A DNA stretch of 18,731 nt from JAWWPY01 sp036394075. GTDB taxonomy: Bacteria > Actinomycetota > Actinomycetes > Streptosporangiales > Streptosporangiaceae. The notes under the pieces are model-generated. The model saw only the letters and a list, made by a program, of their open reading frames with translations, was not told the DNA's origin and did no database searches. Position 1 is the first letter of the stretch. Each line of letters opens with the position of its first letter. The stretch covers positions 1 through 18,731 of the forward strand of contig DASWFT010000276.1 in the NCBI GenBank assembly GCA_036394075.1. Reading direction: 5' to 3'. Below are positions 13,150 to 18,731 of the stretch, in pieces. Position numbers and translations under genes: made by a program.

Positions 13150-14082
13150 ATGAGGGCCATGCCAGACCGGTATGCCTACCTGGGGCCAGAGGGTACGTTC
13201 ACGGAGGCTGCGCTGCTCGCCTTCGCCAGTGGGCCGGACGTGGAAGCCATTCCGTGCGTGACCATCCAGGCCACCCTTGAGGCCGTGCGCACCGGGGTGG
13301 TCGAGCGCGCGGTCGTGCCCATCGAGAACTCGGTCGAGGGCGCCGTGACTGCCACCCTGGACGAGCTCGCCACCGGGGTGGACCTGGTCATCCGCGCAGA
13401 GGTGCTGCTGCCGGTGGCCTTCGCCCTGCTGGCGCGGCCCGGAATCGAGATCGTGGACATCAAGACAGTGGGCGGGCACCCGCAGGCCCAGCCGCAGTGC
13501 CGGCGGTGGCTCGCCGAGAACCTGCCCGACGCCGGCTGGCGGCCAGCCTCCTCTAATGCTGAGGCGGCACGACAGGCTGCCGATGGAGAGATAGACGCCG
13601 CGCTGGCCGGGGCGTTCGCCGCGGACACCTACGGCCTTGCCGTGCTCGCCCGCAATGTGCAGGATCGGGCGGACGCGGTCACCCGGTTCGTCGTGGTAAG
13701 CCTGCCGGGGCCGCCGCCCGCGGTCACCGGCGCCGACCGGACGTCGCTTGTGGCGTTCCTGGCCGAAGATCACCCGGGTGCGCTGATGGAGATCCTCACC
13801 GAGTTCGCGGTGCGTGGCATCAACCTGACCCGCATTGAGTCCCGGCCGACCGGGGATGGCCTCGGCAAATACTGCTTCTCCATCGACTGCGAAGGCCACG
13901 TCGATGATGCCCGGGTCGGCGAGGCGCTGATGGGCTTGCGCAGAGTCTGCGCCGAGGTCCGGTTCCTGGGCAGCTACCCGCGCCACGACGGCGGCCGGGC
14001 CCAGGTGCGCGCGGGGACCTCCGACGCCGAGTTCGCGCAGGCTGCCGCCTGGCTGGCGCGGCTACGGTACGGCCGCGTCTAG
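13150..14082 (+). CDS. pheA: Prephenate dehydratase
   Basis: 310 aa; ATG at 13150, with a second ATG at 13159 as alternative start (MPDRYAYLGPEGTFTEAAL). It converts prephenate to phenylpyruvate in phenylalanine synthesis, in the cytosol. The periplasmic-binding-like catalytic domain (~1-185) has YLGPEGTF, VVPIENSVEGAV and VTRFVVVS, containing the conserved Thr-Arg-Phe. A C-terminal ACT domain (~198-275) has GALMEILTEF and the ESRP loop for phenylalanine binding, so feedback inhibition is expected. It is a stand-alone enzyme without a chorismate mutase domain, as usual in actinobacteria. It starts 33 nt after the GT-C gene and may be read with it; it converges on bpa with 49 nt between. Confidence 0.96.
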   Translation: MRAMPDRYAYLGPEGTFTEAALLAFASGPDVEAIPCVTIQATLEAVRTGVVERAVVPIENSVEGAVTATLDELATGVDLVIRAEVLLPVAFALLARPGIEIVDIKTVGGHPQAQPQCRRWLAENLPDAGWRPASSNAEAARQAADGEIDAALAGAFAADTYGLAVLARNVQDRADAVTRFVVVSLPGPPPAVTGADRTSLVAFLAEDHPGALMEILTEFAVRGINLTRIESRPTGDGLGKYCFSIDCEGHVDDARVGEALMGLRRVCAEVRFLGSYPRHDGGRAQVRAGTSDAEFAQAAAWLARLRYGRV

Positions 14083-14131
14083 GCCTGACAGGGCAGTGCG
14101 GCGGTGGGCGGCGACGGCCGGTGGGGCGGGC

Positions 14132-14677
14132 TTACAGGTAGGGGCCCGAGGAGCGCGCTTGCTGCTGGGGTGGCCCCTCGTCCGGACCTCCGGGCATCAT
14201 GCCGGGGGGTAGTGCCCGCCGCATCTGCTCCAGCTGCGCCCGGGCGGCCATCTGCTGGGCGAACAGGGTGGTCTGGATGCCGTGGAACAGGCCCTCCAGC
14301 CAGCCGACCAGCTGCGCTTGGGCCACCCGCAGTTCAGCCTCGCTGGGCGTTTCGTCCTCGGCGAAGGGCAGCGAAAGCCGCTCGAGTTCATCGACCAGCT
14401 CTGGCGCCAGCCCGTCCTCGAGTTCCTTGATCGAACTCTGGTGTATCTCCTTGAGCCTCGCCCTGCTCTTCTCGTCAAGCGGGGCCGCCCTGACTTCTTC
14501 GAGTAGCTGACGGATCATGCTGCCGATCCGCATCACCTTCGCCGGCTGTTCGACCATCTCGATTACGGGACGCTCGCCGCCCGCCTCGGCAGCGTCGCCA
14601 TCCGCGGCCATCCCGTCCGGGCCGACCACGACCACCTTCCCAGGGGGATTTGCGTTGGGGCTTATCCGGTCATCCAT
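14132..14677 (-). CDS. bpa: Bacterial proteasome activator Bpa/PafE
   Basis: 181 aa from the ATG at 14677. It matches the actinobacterial DUF2587 family (Rv3780): an acidic, loose N-terminus, then a four-helix core with PAKVMRIGSMIRQLLEEVRAAPLDEKSRARLKEIHQSS, ELVDELERLSLPF, SEAELRVAQAQLVGWLEGLFHGIQTTLFAQQMAARAQLEQM, and a flexible Gly/Pro/Gln tail. Bpa forms a dodecameric ring that opens the 20S proteasome gate without ATP to degrade unfolded substrates. The C-terminal tail reads GPYL where the mycobacterial protein has GQYL, keeping the Tyr-Leu of the gate-opening motif. It lies 51 nt downstream of the quinone oxidoreductase on the same strand and may share its transcript. GGAGG sits ~14 nt upstream and AGGA closer to the start. 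Confidence 0.95.
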   Translation of the reverse strand: MDDRISPNANPPGKVVVVGPDGMAADGDAAEAGGERPVIEMVEQPAKVMRIGSMIRQLLEEVRAAPLDEKSRARLKEIHQSSIKELEDGLAPELVDELERLSLPFAEDETPSEAELRVAQAQLVGWLEGLFHGIQTTLFAQQMAARAQLEQMRRALPPGMMPGGPDEGPPQQQARSSGPYL

Positions 14678-14728
14678 GGTCCTAGTCTTGCTCCTCCCGC
14701 GCAGTGGGTGCGCCTCGGGGCCGCTGGA

Positions 14729-15706
14729 TCAATTGACCAGCAGGATCTTGCCCACATGTGAGCCATCGTCCAGCAGGCGGTGCGCCTGAGCCGCGTCGGC
14801 CATCGGCAGCACCCGCTCGATGACCGGCGCGACCTTCCCGGAGCCGATGAGCGGCCAGATATGCTCCCGGACCTCCGCGACAATCGCAGCCTTCTCCGCC
14901 AGGGGTCGTGCCCGGAGGGTGGAGGCGAGGATGCTCGCCCTCTTGCGCATGAGCAGGCCCAGGTCGGCCTCCGCACGGCTGCCGCCCCGTAGGGAGATCA
15001 CCATGAGGCGGCCGTCTGTGGCCAGGGCCTCCAGGTTCCGCTGCAGGTAAGGGGCGCCCATGATGTCGAGGATGACATCGGCTCCGCGGCCCTCGGTGAA
15101 GTCACGTATGGCGGCGGTGAAGTCTTCGTCGCGGTAGGAGATCGCCAGATCCGCGCCCAGTTCGCGGCACCGGGCCAGCTTGGCGGGCGATCCCGCGGTG
15201 CAGGCGACTGTCACCCCGAGCGCCTTGGCGATCTGGATCGCCATCGTCCCGATGCCGCCCGCTCCGCCATGCACCAGCAATGTCTCCCCAGGACGGAGGC
15301 GTGCCTGCAGGAATACGGTCGCCTGCAGCGTGCACGCAGCCTCCGGTAGTGCGACGGCCTCGGTCAGCGTCACGCCGTCCGGGATGGGAAGCAACTGCCC
15401 CTGCGGTACCGCGACCCGCTCAGCGTAACCGCCGCCGGCCAGCAGCGCGCATGTTTCGTCGCCGCTCTGCCAGCCCGTGACGCCCGGGCCGACCGCGGAG
15501 ATCCGGCCGGAGCACTCAAGGCCCGGGTAGGGCGGGGCACCAGGGGGCGGCGGGTAGCCACCTTCGCGCTGCATCGCATCCGCGCGGTTGACCCCCGCCG
15601 CGGCCACCTCCACCACCACTTCGCCGGGTCCCGGCACGGGATCTGGGACCTCCTCCAGGCGAAGGACGTCAGGGCCGCCGGGTGTGGTGATCACGATGGC
15701 ACGCAT
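14729..15706 (-). CDS. Zinc-independent NAD(P)H quinone oxidoreductase, MDR family
   Basis: 325 aa from the ATG at 15706, with AGGAG ~5 nt upstream; an upstream in-frame extension to 15904 is not supported. It has the N-terminal GroES-like domain (MRAIVITTPGGPDVLRLEEV ... GVNRADAMQREGGYPPPPG ... PGLECSGRI) and a Rossmann domain (LLVHGGAGGIGTMAIQIAKALG, with the AxxGxxG-type dinucleotide loop). It ends DGSHVGKILLVN. The zinc ligands of alcohol dehydrogenases are absent, so it is quinone oxidoreductase (QOR/TIGR02824-like). It probably reduces quinones or other enones with NADPH in the cytosol. The M. tuberculosis neighbour of Bpa, Rv3777, is of the same type, supporting a conserved linkage. 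It is divergent from the MinD-like gene with 134 nt between. Confidence 0.92.
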   Translation of the reverse strand: MRAIVITTPGGPDVLRLEEVPDPVPGPGEVVVEVAAAGVNRADAMQREGGYPPPPGAPPYPGLECSGRISAVGPGVTGWQSGDETCALLAGGGYAERVAVPQGQLLPIPDGVTLTEAVALPEAACTLQATVFLQARLRPGETLLVHGGAGGIGTMAIQIAKALGVTVACTAGSPAKLARCRELGADLAISYRDEDFTAAIRDFTEGRGADVILDIMGAPYLQRNLEALATDGRLMVISLRGGSRAEADLGLLMRKRASILASTLRARPLAEKAAIVAEVREHIWPLIGSGKVAPVIERVLPMADAAQAHRLLDDGSHVGKILLVN

Positions 15707-15840
15707 GCGAGCTCCTGGTAGCAAATCGTTTCCGGGGGTGTGCTGCCGGTATCCGGGTGGCCTAGGCTTCGGCTTGAGGCACTCATCCGGGCCTTTCGGG
15801 CACGCCATTCTCCTACCGATGAGAGCTGAGGGGAACGACC

Positions 15841-18276
15841 TTGGCCGATCACGACCAGGAGCAGAAGGCCGCAGGCGAGTCACGCGGGCCGGACCCCTTG
15901 ACATCTGGACCTGGTGCCGAGGGTGACCGGCGCGGGGAGAACGAGAGCGCAGGGGATGGTCAGTTCAGCTGGGCGCCCTCCAGTGTGCCGAGCCCCTTCG
16001 GCCAGCCGCCGCCGTTCGGCACTCGCGCATTAGGTCCTCAGTCCGCGCAGTCGCCCGAAGGGCCCGCTGGCCCGGGAGATGCCTACGGCCCTCCCCGCGG
16101 TTACGACGCGGCCGACGCCTACGGTCCCGCTGGCGGTTACGACCCGGCCGACGCTTACGGTCCTCCTGGCGGATATGACGCGGCCGATGCTTACGGTCCC
16201 GCTGGCGGTTACGACGCGGCCGATGCTTACGGTCCTCCTGGCGGATACGACACAGCGGATGACTATGACCTGCCGGACGACTATGGCTCTGCGCGCGAAC
16301 TCAGCCGCGCGGACCCGCAGCCGACGCCCTACGCGCCGCTGGCTCCCGATGCCCAGGCGTGGCCTCAACGCATGTCCTATGCCCGGGCCGATCCGCAGGA
16401 CTGGTCGGCGGCTACGCCTTACGCCCCGGCCGAGCCCGATCCAGATTTCGCTGTTGAGTCCCCGGCGGAGCCGGCTGTCGAGCCCGAGGCGGAACTGGCT
16501 GTTGGGTCCCTGGCCGGGCCGACTGTTGACTCCCTGGCGGAGCGGGCTGTCGAGCCCGGGGCGGAACCGGCTGTTGACTCCCTGACCGGGCCGACCGTTG
16601 AGTCCCTGGCGGAGCCGGCTGCCGAGCCCCAGGCGGAGCCGCCTGTTGAGTCTTTGGTGGAGCCGACTGTTGAGTCCTCGGCCGGGTCGGCTGTTGAGTC
16701 CCCGGTCGTGCCGGCCATTGAACCCCAGGCCGAAGCGCAGGTCGCGCCACCTACCCAGACACCTGCGGAGATGGCCGCCTGGGCAGGTACGCCTGCCGCG
16801 CCGTCCGTACCAGAGGTGCCTGCCGCGCCGGAACCTGTTTCTTTCGCTGGCACGATCCCGGCACCGGACCCGCGTCCTGTGCCTGATCCGCCTCCCATGC
16901 CGGACCCGCGCCCTGTGCCCGACCCGCGCCCTGTACCGGATCCGAGTCCTGTACCGGATCCGAGTCCTGTACCGGATCCGAGTCCTGTACCGGATCCGAG
17001 TCCCGTACCGGATCCGAGTCCCGTACCGGATCCGCATCCCGTGCCCGACCCGCATCATGTGCCGGACGCACCTCCGGCAGCAGGCCCGTATCCCGAGCCG
17101 GACCAGTGTCGAGCACCGAGGTCGGCGACGTTCCCTGGCGACGAGACGAACGCCCGGCTTTACGCGGCCCAACAGCCCGCAGTGCAACCGTCCCCAGTTC
17201 GGCCGCCCGCACTGCAGCCACCCCTGTTGCAGCCACCCCCGTTGCAGCGGCCCCCAGCGCAGCCACGCCCTGTGCAGGGGCCCACAGGGCGGCCGCCCGG
17301 AGGGCTGCGGACCAATGAGACTGCCGACAGCCTCACCGCCGATGTCCTGCTGCCTGGCAGGCACAAGGCGCCTTCGGGTGGCTGGCGCCGGGCGGTCTAC
17401 CAGGCTACTGGCGGCCTCATCCGGGCCCCTCAGTCGGCGGCGGAACTGCGGCGCCGCGAGCTGACCGCGCGGGCCCGGACCCCAGTCAGCACCGGTCACC
17501 ATCGGGTGGCCGTGATGAGCCTGAAGGGCGGCGTCGGCAAGACCACGACCACGGTGGGCCTGGGAGCCACGCTGGCCTCCGTGCGGGGTGACCGGGTGAT
17601 CGCCGTTGACGCCAACCCCGACCGCGGCACGCTCTCGGACAAGCTTCGGCTGGAGACCTCCGCGACCGTCCGTGACCTGCTGAACGAGCGGGACCAGATC
17701 CAGCGCTACGCGGACGTGCGCGGATTCACTACCCAGGCACCGAGCAGGCTGGAGATCCTCGCCTCCGATCGCGACCCCACTGTGTCGGTCGCGTTCTGTG
17801 AGGAAGATTATTACGACGTCGCGCAGGTCCTCGAGCACTACTACTCGATCAGCCTGGCCGACTGCGGGACCGGCCTGCTGCATTCCGCGATGGCGGGCGT
17901 TCTGCGCCTTGCGGATCAGATCGTGCTGGTCAGTTCGCCCTCAGTGGACGGCGCGCGGAGCGCGAGCGCGACGCTCGACTGGCTCCAGGCGCACGGCTAT
18001 GGCGACCTCGTGCGCCAGGCTGTGGTCGTGCTGTCCGTCGTCCGGCCGCGCAGCAAGAGCACCGTAGACCTGGACCGGCTTGAGGCGCACTTCGCCGCGC
18101 GGTCACGGGCCGTGGTGCGGATCCCCTACGACCCGCACCTGGAGGAAGGCGCCGAGGTGGACCTGGCCCAGCTGAGCCGGGCGACGGCCGACGCCTACCT
18201 GACGCTCGCGGCCGAGGTCGGCGACGGTTTCGCCCGCCCGCGCCGCCCAGCCCGCCCGGGACCGGCCCCGAACTGA
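15841..18276 (+). CDS. EspI/MinD-like ParA-family ATPase with a long repeat-rich Pro/Ala N-terminus
   Basis: 811 aa. The TTG start at 15841 is chosen because GAGGGGAA lies ~6 nt upstream and no ATG fits. Residues ~1-500 are low-complexity, with three tandem repeat blocks (36, 24 and 18 bp units) and a Pro/Gln-rich segment. A basic linker (RRRELTARARTP) leads to the ATPase: deviant Walker A LKGGVGKTTTT (Lys562 opens KGGVGKT), AVDANPDRGTLSD, ISLADCGTG in the switch region, and a C-terminal region with the SVVRPRSKS and RIPYDPHLEEGAEV blocks. The layout matches EspI (Rv3876) of ESX-1 and related MinD-like proteins near type VII secretion genes in actinomycetes. No WXG100, EccC or other ESX gene is in the window, so a secretion role is inferred only. 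It converges on the Pnkp-like gene. Confidence 0.88.
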   Translation: MADHDQEQKAAGESRGPDPLTSGPGAEGDRRGENESAGDGQFSWAPSSVPSPFGQPPPFGTRALGPQSAQSPEGPAGPGDAYGPPRGYDAADAYGPAGGYDPADAYGPPGGYDAADAYGPAGGYDAADAYGPPGGYDTADDYDLPDDYGSARELSRADPQPTPYAPLAPDAQAWPQRMSYARADPQDWSAATPYAPAEPDPDFAVESPAEPAVEPEAELAVGSLAGPTVDSLAERAVEPGAEPAVDSLTGPTVESLAEPAAEPQAEPPVESLVEPTVESSAGSAVESPVVPAIEPQAEAQVAPPTQTPAEMAAWAGTPAAPSVPEVPAAPEPVSFAGTIPAPDPRPVPDPPPMPDPRPVPDPRPVPDPSPVPDPSPVPDPSPVPDPSPVPDPSPVPDPHPVPDPHHVPDAPPAAGPYPEPDQCRAPRSATFPGDETNARLYAAQQPAVQPSPVRPPALQPPLLQPPPLQRPPAQPRPVQGPTGRPPGGLRTNETADSLTADVLLPGRHKAPSGGWRRAVYQATGGLIRAPQSAAELRRRELTARARTPVSTGHHRVAVMSLKGGVGKTTTTVGLGATLASVRGDRVIAVDANPDRGTLSDKLRLETSATVRDLLNERDQIQRYADVRGFTTQAPSRLEILASDRDPTVSVAFCEEDYYDVAQVLEHYYSISLADCGTGLLHSAMAGVLRLADQIVLVSSPSVDGARSASATLDWLQAHGYGDLVRQAVVVLSVVRPRSKSTVDLDRLEAHFAARSRAVVRIPYDPHLEEGAEVDLAQLSRATADAYLTLAAEVGDGFARPRRPARPGPAPN
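16081..16260 (+). repeat. 36-bp in-frame tandem repeat, five copies, in the EspI-like gene
   Basis: Five units of 12 residues (AYGPPGGYDAAD type), followed by a decayed sixth reading DYDLPDDYG. Copies differ mainly at Pro/Ala and Ala/Pro/Thr positions, with alternating PP and PA versions, suggesting expansion by a two-unit (72-bp) step. Confidence 0.9.
16450..16737 (+). repeat. 24-bp in-frame tandem repeat, twelve copies, in the EspI-like gene
   Basis: Twelve 8-residue units of AVESPAEP type run without a break in frame (16450 + 24n). Sequence varies mostly at positions 4, 5 and 7-8, and acidic residues recur every few positions. The block is strongly acidic and Pro-rich, so is expected to be extended and disordered. 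Confidence 0.88.
16864..17061 (+). repeat. 18-bp in-frame tandem repeat, eleven copies, in the EspI-like gene
   Basis: Eleven hexapeptide units PDPxPV. Three consecutive units (16936, 16954, 16972) are identical at all 18 bases (CCGGATCCGAGTCCTGTA) and the next two differ by a single synonymous change, which points to recent slippage or unequal crossing-over. Flanking units (PDPRPV, PDPPPM, PDPHPV, PDPHHV) are older variants. Confidence 0.92.
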
Positions 18277-18424
18277 CACCTCGGCCAGCAGGACACCCCA
18301 TGCCGGTCACACCCCAGCGGCGTTCAGGTAGTCGTCGGCCCGCATGGCCCAGACGGCCAAGGTGCCTAAACCCGCACAGGGCTCGTTGGGTGGCTGGGCG
18401 TTTGGCCGCTCCGGCCGCCCTGGG

Positions 18425-18731
18425 TCACAGCCGCGGGTCTACTGGCTCCGATTCGAGGGCCAGCACAGCGAAAACTGCTTCATGCACGCGCCAGAACGGT
18501 TCCTTCTGTACGGCCCTTTCCAGTCCTTCGAGCCCGAGTGCGTACTCCCGCAACGCCAGGGAGCGTTTGTGACCCAGGTTTCGCTGCCGAAGCCGGCTGA
18601 GGTTCTCCGCGTCGGTGTAGTCAGGCCCGTAGATGATCCGCAGGTACTCGCGGCCCCGGACCTTGATTCCCGGCTGGACGAGCCCGCGCCGGGCGCGGGT
18701 GAGGTTGGCTCGCGGCTTGACCACCATGCCC
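18425..18731 (-). CDS. pnkp: C-terminus of polynucleotide kinase-phosphatase (Pnkp) ligase-like domain; truncated by window edge
   Basis: About 101 codons are inside the window; the frame stays open to the edge, so the gene begins outside and the ATG at 18727 is internal. GMVVKP at the edge fits nucleotidyltransferase motif V (usually EGMVVKP). It is followed by GLVQPGIKVRGREYLRIIYGPDY, LRQRNLGHKRSLALREYALGLEGLERAV and the family-typical ending FAVLALESEPVDPRL. Bacterial Pnkp has kinase, phosphatase and adenylyltransferase domains and repairs cut RNA with Hen1; the Hen1 gene would be expected outside this window. It converges on the EspI-like gene with a 148-nt gap that shows only a weak hairpin (near 18404-18416). 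Confidence 0.85.
   Translation of the reverse strand, partial: GMVVKPRANLTRARRGLVQPGIKVRGREYLRIIYGPDYTDAENLSRLRQRNLGHKRSLALREYALGLEGLERAVQKEPFWRVHEAVFAVLALESEPVDPRL

Noticed and set aside
13075..13986. 303-codon minus-strand frame opposite pheA
   Set aside because: pheA motifs are intact on the plus strand; the antisense frame is a high-GC artefact.
16030..17883. 617-codon open frame on the minus strand, Arg-rich with repeats
   Set aside because: It is the antisense shadow of the tandem repeats in the EspI-like gene; its composition (Arg/Gly/His repeats) is explained by reading Pro/Ala/Glu codons backwards, and the sense protein has a recognisable ATPase and a good ribosome site.
18404..18416. 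GGCCG/CGGCC mini-hairpin between the convergent EspI-like and pnkp genes
   Set aside because: A five-base stem is expected by chance in DNA of this GC content.

Overview
The window is high-GC chromosomal DNA from an actinobacterium. It has strongly G/C-biased third codon positions and GTG/TTG starts. It encodes a bacterial proteasome activator (Bpa/PafE), an EspI-like MinD/ParA ATPase and a polyprenol-phosphomannose-type GT-C enzyme. Bpa implies a proteasome-bearing actinomycete; genus cannot be fixed from the sequence. Several genes (quinone oxidoreductase, Bpa, Wzt/Wzm exporter, pheA, EspI-like ATPase) have relatives in the Rv3777-Rv3876 part of the Mycobacterium tuberculosis chromosome, so this looks like rearranged core actinobacterial DNA with accessory insertions.

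Layout. 1-1259 (+) is the 3' end of a secreted S53-type peptidase carrying a putative Ig domain and six ricin-type QxW repeats; a 16-bp-stem hairpin closes it. 1392-3246 (-) is a translationally coupled Wzm/Wzt polysaccharide exporter. It is divergent from a MarR-type regulator (3453-4043, +), with two near-identical operator-like palindromes between them. 4055-8336 (-) holds two tandem paralogous multi-membrane GT-C-like proteins with the C-terminal scrap of a third copy between them. 8665-10653 is a partner-switching-like group: an RsbW-type ATPase (+), an unannotated 54-aa membrane protein (-), a CxxC protein (-) and an RsbV-type STAS protein (+), with palindromes, a perfect 17-bp hairpin and a noncoding tandem repeat. 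10719-13116 (+) is a GT2 plus MptA/B-like GT-C pair. pheA follows (+), converging on an oxidoreductase-bpa pair (-). 15841-18276 (+) is a repeat-rich EspI/MinD-like ATPase. The window ends in the C-terminus of a Pnkp-type RNA-repair enzyme (-).

Theme. Much of the window concerns envelope glycan synthesis and export: Wzm/Wzt, two and a fraction GT-C paralogs, GT2 and an Mpt-like GT-C. The most unusual features are the broken third GT-C copy beside a low-GC patch, and in-frame minisatellites (15, 18, 24 and 36 bp units) inside three unrelated genes, which suggest active repeat expansion. No RNA gene, insertion sequence, CRISPR array or phage gene was recognised.
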